Shown here: positions 1 through 12,000 of the stretch, in pieces
Layout: each line of letters begins with the position of its first letter
Numbering within the stretch: position 1 is the first letter of the stretch
Source: Nereocystis luetkeana
Taxonomy: Eukaryota; Sar; Phaeophyceae; Laminariales; Laminariaceae
Assembly: GCA_031213475.1 (NCBI GenBank)
Contig: JARUPZ010000005.1
Span: forward strand, 13,277,260 to 13,341,259
Length of the DNA stretch: 64,000 nucleotides
Reading direction: 5' to 3'
Translations under genes and position numbers: made by a program
Notes under the pieces: generated by a model
The model's input: the letters and a program-made list of their open reading frames with translations, nothing else
The model's database searches: none
What the model was told of the DNA's origin: nothing

Positions 1-226
1 GGCGGTGCGTATTCGTTTGGCTCCACTATGTAGTGTACTTTGGCCGAAAAAGGCGACTTTTTGCTGGCGTGTTAGGCCTCTATTACTACCGGTATTTAAT
101 AGTATCTACCAGGTGTACCTATACCAACACCATCATATCTGGTATGGACCTGGTCTATACGTGCATACGACGTATAATCTGTTCTTTGGATCTAACGTCA
201 CTCGTTTCGTGCGCCCACGCCGACAG
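1..226 (+). other. Intron of the BRAP gene (partial)
   Basis: The stretch before the first recognised BRAP exon ends in a CAG acceptor at 224-226. I see no exon of the RING region in it. It includes degenerate ACCTGGT/ACCAGGT words like those found throughout the window. Confidence 0.5.
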
Positions 227-3200
227 CTGTCCTGCGAAACCTGCCGCATTTCGCACAACCTCTGGATTTGCATGGTGTGCGGTCACATCGGCTGCGGACG
301 TTACACGGAAGAGCACGCGAACCGGCACTTCAGCCTTTCGCACCACACTTACAGGTATGCGGCACACGGGCCGAGGAGAGACAAGTGCGGACGGGTACCC
401 CAGAGAAAAGTGTGATCCATGAGGCGTCACCGCGCATACCCCGTTTAAAGTTCAAAACCTATCCCATATTGATTAGAAGTAGTTTACACACGAAAACGGC
501 AGTACAGTTCTGAAGCCCGTGTGATGGCGCACCAGGCATGTGTGTATGTGTGTATGTGGGGGGGGTGTACGTGTATATCGTCTGTGTCTACTGTAGTAAG
601 CTTGTTTCCACCCAATGGCATGAGCACATGCACCCTATTGTTGATAGTAGTAGTCGCTTCCGCCGGAGCGTTATAGCAGGTCGCGCGTTTCTTGCCGTCA
701 GCCGAAGAACTGCGGCTTCGAGCGTCCCAGACGAGCCGACGCGCGACCCTTTCTGACGCTCCCCTTAGCCCTTTTAGAACTGCAGTCCCATTTTGGGGGC
801 AAACCACTCAAATTTCAAGTATTTTGTCCCCAAAACGGGACTACGGTTCTAATAGGGTTACCCCTCTTGCTCCCGCAATAATAGTCCTACACTAGTTTCA
901 AGTATCTTGTCCCCGGAAACGCGGGTGCAACGCTGAAGGAGTTAAGCCAACTGCTGTACGAGTGCCGCGAGTTGGCCGGGGTGCACTCGACATTTTTGTG
1001 GGATAAAACGGGCCTGCGAGTGCTTCTGGGGGCATTTGGATCTTCTCGATAGTCCCCTCCTTTTAGTTAACACAATCGCCTCGAAAGGGCTGTGCAACTC
1101 CATCTCCGGTTAATTTTTTTTTTTCGCATGTACGCACAATTGTTTGGAACAAACTTTTGTCGAGGCGTAGTTGAAGCGTGAAGTATTTTTCAATAGTACC
1201 CATTTTTGTTACGTTTTTTTTTTGTTATAAGAGTGAACACGTTTTTGAGAGAGGTTCAATAGACATGCGACCGCGGTAAAAAAATGTGGGCCGTGTAGAC
1301 TGCTCCTTCCCATTCTCGGGTTACAGCATTTACTCCGGTGCATAGCTAATTTTGTCCCATCTCCCCCACGCCCTACCCCCCGCCCCGCCCCCGGCACAGC
1401 CTGGAGCTAAGCACTGGACGCGTGTGGGACTACATCGGCGATTGCTACACCCATCGAGCGCTTCGCGGGCATCTGACGGCGTCGCACGACAGAGGCACGG
1501 GTAGAGACAGGGGGGAACACCCGGGCTGGAGGCTTGGGGCGGCTTCCCGAGGGGAGGGGGGGGCTAGTGGTGGTGGCGGCGGCGGTGGTGGTGGAAATGC
1601 GCGAGATGATTCCCCACCGTTGTATCCAGAGGTGAGAGCTACTCGTGCGTATATAGCGCTTATTTCCCATTCCATGCTAGAGTTTTGATGCACTGGCGCC
1701 CTTCTTGGTCTCGCCGGTGTTTTCGTTTGTCCTGCCGCTGTCTGCCTCATCACACATACCGCATCAGACTATTAATATGATATTATCACACCTGGGTGAT
1801 AGGATAACACACCCCCTTGGACGAAGTTCCCAACTGATATTTCTCGGCAACGAGGAGGGTGCATACGCCGAGCGATGCGTCTAAATATGGAAATATCGCG
1901 ACGGTAGCTTTCGAAAGCCACCATTTTCGTCGCGCGTCCCCCCCTTGTTTTGTATGAAAATCGGCTCGGATGCTCGTTCGAGGGAGGGTATGGTCGTTAG
2001 CGTATTGGGCGGTAGCTGTGCGGTAGCAGCCGTGTTGTTTTTGCTGAATGAAACGAATAATCGTGTCTGAAGCGGGTTTAAAAAAAGCGTGGAACACGTT
2101 CGTAGCGACGAGGAGTGGAGGCGACGACGGTAGCCACAGCAGTGTGTGTTTGCTGCTGGACACGAGGAAACACCGTGTATCGAGCCTGTTTTAGTGGCCC
2201 TTGTAGGGCACCACGGCCTAAAATAAATCTTGATTGTTTATGAAGCACTACCCTCTGGCCTACTTACTGCAGCCCAGCGCGCAATCTCGAAAAACATCAA
2301 ATATTGAATGGGAGAGAATTGAACTCGCGATTCTTACTGTGGTGCCTATGTACCACCACCACCAGCCGATTCTTCCTGTGGTGGCTATGTACCACCACCC
2401 ACCAGCCTGCTGAGTCGCGTGACTCCAGCTTGGTGGGTAAAAAGCCTGCAAGTATCCTAACAGTAGGTCTACGTAGTTTGTGCCGAACAAAGTGTGTGCA
2501 GTAGTTCTGAAGGGGTTGCTGCTATGGCGTACTCTGTCGCGTTTCGTTGGCAATGTTTTATCGCTGTTTTTTCGCCGCGAGCAGGGTTTCTTCGACGAGC
2601 ACGGGCACGCGGACTCCCTGAAGGCGGCCGTGGTGTCTCGTGAGTACGAGGCTCTGGTCGCCAAGCAGCTGCAGGAACAGCAAAGGTGTGACAAACGATG
2701 TAATGATGTGACCACCGCAGTCGACGGAATTCCCCACACAGAACCTGCCTATAAGACGACAGCAGCCTGGCCCGGTTGTACGCCATAAGCAGCGGCAGTA
2801 GCAGCAGCGGCAGCAGAGACAATAGCCGCACTCAAATTTTGGACAGCAGTAGCCGCGACGTCAGCAGCGGAGATAACAGCCGCAATTGCATTAGGATATC
2901 GCAGCAGCAGCAACAGATACAACAGTCGCAATCAGAGTTCTGAACAGCAGCGGCAACAACGGGACACAACGTCAGCAGCAGCAGCAGCGATAGCGGTGTA
3001 GCAAAAACAACTACAACACAGCGGCATGTCTCCGCCGAACTCATTGTGGCACAAGCGTATCGCAGTCATAACTGCTTCGAGCACCCTAACCCATCTGCAT
3101 CATAGCGGTTGTCAAACTTCCAATTTACGCCTCACTACCCCATCCATAGGTATCGCCGCGTTTGGTTAAGCTTTGATGTCCGGCCCGCTCGGCGTATATA

Positions 3201-5859
3201 GGTATTTCGAGGAGCTCATCGCCACGGCCATCGCAGTTGACGCTGAGGCTAACGCACCAGCCGACGAAGGCCTCAGCGAGACGGAGCGGCTGGAAGTTGC
3301 CAGGCTGAGGCTGGAAGTGGACGCGTTCTCCGACAAGTACGAGGGGATACTCGGCAGTTTGCGAGAGGACGAGGTATATGGGCAGACTATGATACTCTAT
3401 TTTTTTATACGAATCCGTGTTGTCTGCCACGATTCCTGGCGCGTTTTCCCCTGAAGGTGATGCGCGTCGCAATTTTGCAGCTAGTAATAGTAGTGCATGC
3501 TGCGGCTGCGGGGTTAGTGCGATGGATAGCCGAAGGGCACGCCACCACCGCCGAAGCCATCTCTGAAGTGTCGTCGCCAACCACAGATGTATTGCTCGTG
3601 GTCCACGCTGATGGTTCTTGCTTACCATGCATCGCTGCTGCTACGTGGCAAAGCGTAGCGTGCGGCAACGCCTCTGGCGGCGAGCGCGCATGTTACACCC
3701 TGTGAACGGTCACCACTAGCCTTGACTTGATTTAGTTTATCGAATGAGAGCGGGCCCCTTTCCCCTAACGCTGTCGCTATTCGGACGAGCTCGGCTGCTT
3801 GGGTGGTTCAAGGCTCGTGCCACGTCAGGCGTAGCAGATGAACATTAGGGTTAGATCACGGCCCGCAGATCAAACCTCCCGGACCAGGCCAGGTCGGGTC
3901 GGGACGTGTAACGATGACCAGACCCAATCCATCATATTTTGAAAAACTTCTGGCCAGACCGGACCCAACCCAGCCTAACCCGACCCGTTTTAATTTGGAA
4001 ACCCGACGGACGGGTCGGGGTCGTTACCCGTGAAGAGCCCTGACGATTTCGAGGGTTTTTCACATAAGGCGGTCTACACTATCAACACGTATGTCACCCA
4101 CTCACTCAACAACCGACTTTCACAAGAATTGCAGGCTGAGCTCGATACACGACCAACTCTATGGGTTTCGTAGGGACCCATGCATTGCCACCGAATTAAA
4201 TTGCGGAATACACATCGGACTTACAGCTGTTTGAGAGTTGAGGGTCTCCGTCAGCGATAACTGTTCGGGCACAAAAGTGCAGCCCCTATTTGCAATCCCT
4301 ATAAGTGCAACCCTTACCGTACCACGGCTCTGATGACGCCTGGTGCCTTGGTGTCTTGGTGTCATCAGGAGGCCGCCTGTCGGGTACGCTCCGAAAACCG
4401 TGCCCTAGTGTTGGAACAACGGAACCAAAAGCAAGGAGTCAGCCGATTGAAAGACAAGACAAGGGAGGCCAAGCGACTGTGCGAGCAGCAGATGGCGGAA
4501 CTGGAGGGGCAAATGCAAGACCTCCGTTTTTTCCTCAAAGCGCAGGAGGAGGTCAGTCAACGACACCGCTTGCTTTCAATCATGTCTGGGCGTCGTGTAG
4601 TGGTGGCGGTCTTGCCGCGCGTTTTGGAGGCTGCTTGAGAAACTTTTGGGCGGGCATTGCGTGGCAGCCGCTGCTGCTGTACAAAGGTACCAATGGCAGT
4701 GTTGAGGGCAATCATTCCCAATGGTCGTGTTGAGGTACTGATCTTGTTTTTGCATGCGGAAATACACGTTTGCTGTTGGCAGCTGTAGTTGCGCGGACTC
4801 GTGTCATGGGTTTGAGCCCCAGTTTCGAAAAATGTGTGTTTGCATCCGCACACCGGCAAACACGACGGTGTTGTCTTGTGGTCTCTTTCTCTCTCTTTCT
4901 TGTACACCACTTGTCCAGCTGTATCATTCTGTCTGAACAGGTGCACGAATAGCCATGAGACGCGATCAGACCCGTCGGAACCGAGAGATACTGCTGTAGT
5001 CTGCAGTTTCTTGGGTTAAAAGCATTACAGATCGGCATACAGCGCCGGCAGGCTGAGTACCGATGGTATCACCGGCGAAAATACCGACTTAACCCCTTTA
5101 GAACCGCAGTCCCGTTTGGGGACAAAACTACTTGAAATTTGACTGGTTTGTCCCCAGAACTGGACTGCGGTTCTAAAAGGGTTAATGATTGAGTAACGTC
5201 ACTTGTATTGTGTACAGCGTGGCTGCCTCGCCGGTTGCACGCGTCTCGTCGTTCAGAATACAGACGCCGCGACTGGAGATGGAAAGGATTGTTTTTATCT
5301 AGAGTCGAAGACGCCGTCTTTTAGTACGATCTATCGACAATGATGTAAATAATGTAACTATCAAGTATTTTGTTTGTTTTACACATGCGTCGACTTCGGA
5401 AACCAAACGGAAACATTTGCAAGTGAAGTCAAGCCACGGAATTGCAAGCGGGTGTGGTGAAATTAATTTCACTACAGTAGTCGAAACCGCCAACGTAGCA
5501 TGCAAAACCGGCGGAGCTACTTTGTCCACAGTCGAAAACGCCGTCGTATCATGCCAAACCTAAATGCTGTTGAGCTACTCTTAAAAATCGAAAAGATACA
5601 AGCGCCCCGGGTGACGTTTTTGTATGATACGAATCGTACATCGATTTTGCGAACGACGCGGAAACGGTTGCAGGTGAAGTCAAGCCCCCGGCGCGAAGAA
5701 CTTGTCGGAGGCTCTGTTGTGATGGGGGAGGGCGCGGCGTCAGCTGGCGGTGTGAGGGGAGGGAGCAAGGAGACCGAAAGGCAAAGGCTCGCGCGTCGAC
5801 TAAGAGAACGGACCAACACTAGGAGGACCGGGGGTGGCGGCGCCAAGCCGAACAGATAG
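227..5859 (+). CDS. BRAP: BRAP2-type RING/ZnF-UBP ubiquitin ligase, 3' part (5' exons outside window)
   Basis: Exons 227-354, 1400-1631, 2585-2685, 3202-3373, 4369-4551 and 5674-5859 join in one frame (333 residues) with GT-AG introns and end at TAG. The first exon carries the ubiquitin-binding zinc finger: CETC, then CMVCGHIGCGRY, then HANRHFSLSHHTY. Exon two continues with RVWDYIGDCYTHR, matching the BRAP spacing. Next comes a glycine-rich linker, then a long coiled coil (EYEALVAKQLQEQQR; MQDLRFFLKAQEE) and a basic tail. This order is that of BRCA1-associated protein BRAP2/IMP (BRIZ in plants), a cytoplasmic E3 ligase; the expected RRM-like and RING parts would be to the left. The glycine run in exon two looks lineage-specific. 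The last exon is assigned by phase and the EELVGGSVVMG motif and is the least certain. Confidence 0.88.
769..857. mobile_element. TTAA-type hairpin MITE (family A), copy 1
   Basis: An 89 bp near-palindrome starting CCCTTTTAGAACTGCAGTCC and ending in its complement. It lies in the BRAP intron between 354 and 1400. The flanks are TTAG and TTAC, so the TTAA duplication has decayed. A further fragment of the right arm may be present at about 895-930. Confidence 0.8.
5093..5181. mobile_element. TTAA-type hairpin MITE (family A), copy 2, intact
   Basis: An 89 bp element flanked by perfect TTAA on both sides (5089-5092 and 5182-5185), with termini CCC...GGG and arms around GAACCGCAGTCCCGTTT. TTAA duplication plus CCC/GGG ends is the signature of piggyBac-superfamily transposition. 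There is no coding capacity, so it would need a transposase supplied in trans. Confidence 0.88.
5310..5480 (+). repeat. Decayed upstream copy of the BRAP last intron/exon junction
   Basis: About 5310-5445 resembles 5525-5690. Both start with a GTCGAA(G/A)ACGCCGTC stretch and both end in a GCA(A/G)GTGAAGTCAAGCC block. In the downstream copy this block is the acceptor and first codons of the last exon (CAG before GTGAAG). The upstream copy has lost the acceptor AG (CAAGTGAAG) and is not expected to splice. Confidence 0.65.
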
Positions 5860-6878
5860 CGAAAACTGAAAGGGTGCTCGTTAGGTAGATGTTATTTTAT
5901 ATTGTAGCTGGTATTAATAGTATTGAGTTGCTGTGTTTTCGGAGAGACGGAGCCGTCTGCTTCCCCACCGGCTGGCCTTGACATAATATTTTTCCTATCC
6001 TGGGGTATTGGGTATTGGAGTATGATATGATATTCATAGCGTTCATAGATCCACTTCACAAGCGCCACACATCGACTTTATTTAGCAGAGCGGGTAAGAC
6101 GGCGTGATTCGTATTTGTTATCCGAACGTGCCTAGTGCCTAGGCCAAGAGCCTAAAACGGGTGGTTGAAAGTATCCGCCGCACGGCGTTGTGGGTGCCTC
6201 ATATGACCCTGCTTTCTACCTGGTAGGTGACAACGTAGGTGTTAAGTGTTTATTGGAGCGCCTCCCTTTCACACACTGCACATACACAATGCATTGTACA
6301 GACGTACCTGGTAGGTTTTTATTACAGTTCTCCCCTCGCACGTACGTACATGCTGATGTTCGGAGATTGTGAGGTGTTCGCCTATCGAAGGGTTTTGGTT
6401 TGTACGCTATACCTGGTGCGATGTATGTTTTGTTGGGTTGCAACGCCGACAGGAAGCCATCCTTACGCGGGTGTCAATCCGAGTTGAGTCTACTACTTCC
6501 ATCGCAAGTGACTCTGTGCGCAGATTGCTACGATTTCCTCGTTGTCGCAGCGTTTGCAATCAACGTGAGAGCTGCCATAAGCGGCCAGAGAAGTATAGCT
6601 GATAGCTGATAACTTGCCTTCCACTGAAGGCAATAATTTACATTATTATTTGTGGCCCTCGCGGTTTGGAGGCCCACGTGTGTAGCGGTGGATGCCCGAA
6701 CCGGCTACGAGAAAGACTGTGTTACCGAATCGTCATGTCTCGACTTGTTGCGGCTCTCCTTTGTATATTCGTGCACTGCCAGCGGCATCGTTTGCGCTCG
6801 CTGTTCTTAGGGTCATTCTTATCGGAGAGTTTTTTCCTTCTTTTTTTTTTTTCCAAATACTGGAATGTTAACGAAACC

Positions 6879-7124
6879 CGTTCTACGATAGAGGTAATAG
6901 CACATTTATTTCCGCTATTTTGTTTCTGAATGACGGGGTTCCTAGAGCCCAAATCGTCGGAATGCCAATCTTGATTTCGAAAAAAAACGATCTCTAGACT
7001 AGGGCCATGGGATTATTCCCCGCGATGCAATTTGATTTTCGCTCAAGTCAGTTTTCGGGTGGAGCATGGAGCTCCTTAAGTGAGGAGCCTCAGAAATGTT
7101 AGGGTGAACCTCTATCGTAGAACG
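6879..7124 (+). mobile_element. Non-autonomous TIR element, family C, copy 1
   Basis: Both ends carry CGTTCTACGATAGAGG in inverted orientation; the interior is AT-rich with no coding capacity. A second copy in the opposite orientation lies at 49807-50044 and shares the ends plus interior blocks such as GCCATGGGATT and CAGTTTTCGGGTG, and the hairpin GGAGCTCCTTAAGTGAGGAGCC. Target duplications are not clear. No transposase is present, so the superfamily is not assigned. Confidence 0.8.
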
Positions 7125-8209
7125 CCTCACGAACTTGATATTTTTGGTTCTGGAGAATTTCACGAATAGTGACAGAACGCCTCCGTATATTGATACATAT
7201 CTCCAATTATTTCCAAACTTTGGAAATTATGGAAATAACGCTCTCCAATAAGAATGAACCTTACCATACGGCTACGGCTTATGGATTTTTCGACGGTCAG
7301 GTGTGTTGGTAAGCCCCTCGCACACAAAAGAGACGTGCACTCGCTGATGCCGTTGTGGTGGGGGGGGGTCGTCTAAATGATGGGCTTACCTCTCCCTGAT
7401 GTGCTTGTCTAAATCAACGACGGGCTTGGTTTGTCGTGAGTTGAATGGTGTAAAGACGGGCTGTTCTTCTCCTGAGTTAAGGTGATTCGTGAATAAGGCT
7501 CACTTTACGCTAAAGAGTTACGTACCCCGAAAGAGGCGCTCGGTCAGAGACATGCATCAACACGTTTGTTTTTGTTTTGAGATTGACGGAGGCCAGCTTT
7601 GGTGTTGCTGCAGCTGCCGCTGTTGGTGTTCCTAATGATGCCGGTTACGGATGTGAAAAGGCGCACGCAACATCCTCCTTTTTCACACACTCGGCTGAAG
7701 CTTTGGACGAGTTCATGACGTATTTTAGAGTACCAACGAACGAGCGCAGGCCAGGCGCGAGATACATGTGTACACGCCGTACCACCTGACAACATACAAG
7801 TATTGCTATTGATGGTGTTAGTTACGTAGCAGCGGCAACGACACACAGAGTGGAGCACCCTGTACAGTGTATTCTGCGAAACACCTATTAATAGGTATGA
7901 TATTAAACGTCCTCATTATTTCTCGACCGGCGGTCCAATCTTATAAAAAACAGCATACTGGCGAAGAGCAAGCTAATAATGCTGTAATTGACGCCACATT
8001 TTACACTACGATATGTTAGATACCAAGCAGCTGCAACGCTACCATTCACACGGGCTAATAGGTTGGACTTGCTTTTCTTACGAGTACTCGGTAGTACATA
8101 CGTTGTGCTGTGTGCAATACACTTAAACTACTGTGTCACGGGTGACGGATCGCGTTCGTTCGTAGTCCACGCCACTCATTCAAATTTAATATCGTAGTTT
8201 CCAAGGAAG

Positions 8210-8304
8210 CCCTTTTAGGACTGCAGTCCCGTTTCGGGGACAAACTATTAATACTTGGAAAATGAATGGTTTGCCACCAAAACGGGAGGAGTGCAGTCCT
8301 TTGG
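8210..8304. mobile_element. TTAA-type hairpin MITE (family A), degraded copy
   Basis: The left arm CCCTTTTAGGACTGCAGTCC is clear and the right arm is worn (ACGGGAGGAGTGCAGTCC). The loop contains an ATTAAT word. No TTAA flanks remain. Confidence 0.65.
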
Positions 8305-9094
8305 TCTAGACCACACCACCCGTACTACTTAGGGGCGTTTATATATATATTGTCGTACAGCATGTTGGTGGCGGCGGCGATTCAGCAAGCCACGCAGCAG
8401 ATATTCGCCCGCGCTCGCGCATATCGCGCACGTACTCGTGAAAGCGTACGAGTAATAGTGCCGAGTCAGCTGAGTCAGCCGTTGGTGCCCGTCAAACTGG
8501 GACATAACTTCGACAACAATTAGATTAACAATAAAGAGCTAGCTGCACACAACCGTTATCACGCCGTATGCATGTACGAGGTACCTGGTATGTATGTATC
8601 TGTGTATGTCGTCCTTCAGAATCAGTTTCAACTGGTTTCTACGAAAAAAAGGCTTTCAAGTTGTTGGCGGGAAAATTCGAAAAAATAATATCGGGCCTTC
8701 TGCGTTTTGTCGCCTACTTCCGCCAGCCACTTTTTTTGTCGACGAGAGTTGTGCCGGGGTGCGTGATGCAGTCGCCTCGTACTGCTGCTGTGCCGGGTAT
8801 GATACTGCGCTGTATAATGTACGAACAAAATCGATACACGATATTGGTACGTACGTCGACGATCTGTAGACGATACTCGGTACGTAAACGCGAGCCATCG
8901 AATACAGTAGTAGCAGCGACGAAGCGACGAGGTGACAAACCGAAACTGGTTTTTTTCCGGGAACGACCGTTTCACATTTTTTTTTTGAAATTTGGCGTTT
9001 TCGAAGATGCGGCGCAACTCCCCATCTCTGATCTTCCAAGCACTGCTTCAATCATCTCCATTCATCGCCGCTGGAAGCTCTAGCCCCCTGCAGC

Positions 9095-12000
9095 ATGGCT
9101 GCCGCGCTGTCTCTGCAGGAAGATATACTGGCGTTAGTCAAGAAACACGGCGACACGTGCCTCCCCGAGGACTTGCTTGCTCGGCTGGCTGAAGAGGCTC
9201 GACTATTGGCAGTGCGGGAACAAATCAGGTACGAGTCCAGTGTTCTTCGAAATACCACAACAGCGCTGGTTGGCTGAGCAAGAGAGGGCAAGATCAGGTG
9301 CAAGCGACATGAAACGAGCGCACCAACTATCATCCTGTCATTGCACAAGCTGCAGCTGCAGCAACAGTCTCTGGCAGTCTGTTATTTGTCCCCCAGTTTG
9401 AGGTGCGCTTCTCCGGGGGGGGGGGTTGCTGCATGCATCGTGGTTTTGCACCAAGTGCATCGCTGCGCATCACGTCTCTGGCGCAGCCTTGTGCTGCGGC
9501 TTGCGGGCTTCCATCTATCTGTCTATCTGGCTCTCCGCTGTTGACAATTACTGCTGTAAATGACTTGGCATACCGCGTATCAGTAACAGATTTTGGTCCG
9601 ACTCCGGGACGTAGTCGAGTGTAAATGTGGCGGGAACAATATCATACGAGCTTGACACGACGACTTTTACCAGGTCGCATCTAACAGCGTTATGGTGGAA
9701 TGGTGGAGTTCCCTTGCCACGGCGGCTTCTCGTGACGTTCCCTCAAGTTGTTACATACGCTCGCTCTTGTGGCTGTGACGAAGGCCAACCGCTTGCCGGA
9801 TTATTTGCCAAACGTGGACCTGTAGCAGCACCTCTGCGGCTCTGGTCCACACCTGCGCAGGAGACAGAACACACAAACCTGCGCACGAGACAGAACATCG
9901 GGGCATAAATGAAAAACAGACCTCCCGTGATTTGGGTATGATGTTCCCGTTCAGATGCCATATGGTGTTCCTTGGGCACGACACACAGCACGACTGCACT
10001 TTCCTCACCCCATTCCCTTGCCTATTAATATTAATGAGTTGTTGCGCATCATGATGACTCATAGCCGGTCGCCCCGGTGGTTCAAGTGGTGAACCTCGAA
10101 TTCTACTTGTTTGAGTCCTGGGTTCGAGCCCCAGGTGGGTCGGACTTTGACTTTATTTGCAAAAATAAAAAAGGATTCAATTGTTGAGAGCGCCTTGCAG
10201 CGTGGGTAGGCACAATTCGATGCGAGTCGACGAGGGAAGAAAAGGCTAAAATATTCTCGCGATAAAAATGAAGGCACGTACCGTAGCGGGAAGGGGGGAG
10301 AAGAGCCTGCTATGTGACCCCGGATCTGAGTTACGAGTTGGAAGGAGAGAGAGAAGAAGATGTGCGAAGATCATGAATGGGATGAAAATAAATGAATAAA
10401 TAAATAACTCCCATCCTCCTTCCTGCTGCTTCATTCCTTCGAAGATCCCTCCACGAGGCGGACCGATTTGGTTTGTTCTCGGAGCCGAGCGGCCAAGAAG
10501 AGGAGACCAATGCTGACGAGGACGACGGTGATGCAGGGGAGGACGGAGATGCCGAACAGCAGGGTGGCAGCAGTGGGGCAGGAAAGGACAGCAACGGGCA
10601 GACGCTGGTGCTGCCGGACAACGTGCAGCACATGCTGTCGAACATGAAGATTACACGCCTAGATAAGGTGGGCGCCGCGAACAGCACGACTGCAACAGCA
10701 GTACCCCTGGTATGTATCTGGTACCAGGTATACAGCAGCAGCAGCGGTACACACAAGCCCTCCATCAAGAAATTGGGATACTGTCCCAGACGACATTAGA
10801 TTTCTTGTTTTCAAGAACGGGTGTGTTCGAAACGATCTTTAGTATAACCGCCACCGAATTTCTTATTCCCCCGGAGGTGTAACCTGAAGGTGAGTTTCTT
10901 GTCGGACTCTTTTTTGTGAGAAGGCCTGCACGAACTGCATATCGGTGCGTAGTGTACAGAAATACTGAATCATCGCACATGCGCCTGACAAAACCGTCTC
11001 ACCCCCCCCCTCCCCGCCGCCCTTTTCCCCTACCCCCCCCTTCCCCTCCTCCAGAAGTATATCAATAGTTGAAGAACATCTGCCTCCCCTGGTCCCCCTA
11101 CGTCGGCGTAGAAACCCCTCCCTACTTCCCGTCCCCCTCCCGAGCATGGAATACCCCCCCCCCCCACCCGCCTCCTTTGTGCTGTGTAGAGGTTGAGTTG
11201 GCGTCGGTTGGCGACTACGCTGTAAAACATGCCGCTCACCACGTGAGCTGCAGCTATAAACAACCAGGAAACCGCTTACGAGTATTATTATTTGTTTTGA
11301 CTGTCGGTGACAGCTGGCGATCGAGTTTAGATCATTTGTTCGGGCTGGATAAACTTTACTCCGCACAAGGGAATGATCGCATCGCATACCTGATATTAAT
11401 AGTGTTTCTGGTGAGCCAGCAACGAGTCAATTACATAGTACTCCCATTGCTGTCTCTGGAAGTGGCCACACCGCAAAACAAATTCACGCATTAAGACTGT
11501 CATCCATATGCAAGTCCGCCTCACAAGCGGTTCTTATTAATAGTAGGATGCAGCTCACCCTTAACCCTTTTAGAACCGCAGTCCCGTTTTGGGGGCAAAC
11601 TACTTAAAAAATGAGTGATTTGTCCCCGAAACGGGACTGCGGTTCTAAAAGGGTTAAATCCGACTCGCCGAACACCTCACGGCGCCTCGCGTTCGGTGAA
11701 TGCAATGTCTGCCTGATCGATGAAAACCCGACGTCCTCCGTCCCGGCATTGTAGGGGTGCGAGGGTGTATGGTCATGGGACTACCGCCATGCATGATACC
11801 TGATATCGAGTACGTCCCCCCCCTTCCTTGAGCATGGATTCCTATACTATTAATACGTACCAGGTACCAGGTACTGGGTATTATTAATCTACCGGTATAC
11901 CGGTTAAGTGTAGGCGTATGTATTAGTTACGAGGAGATGGCATTGCACTGTCTGCTCTGCATCCGCTTACTGCTTGCTGCATACCTGGTACCAGGTAGCA

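Larger units (their letters stand above)
5860..9094. other. Intergenic spacer between BRAP and the unrecognised acidic protein gene
   Basis: I find no exon chain here on either strand. It holds one TIR element (6879-7124), a worn TTAA-type hairpin remnant (8210-8304), CTATTAATAG-type words (near 5911 and 7887) and ACCTGGT words near 6220 and 6307. The promoter of the gene starting at 9095 must lie at its right end, but no clear core element is visible. Confidence 0.5.
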
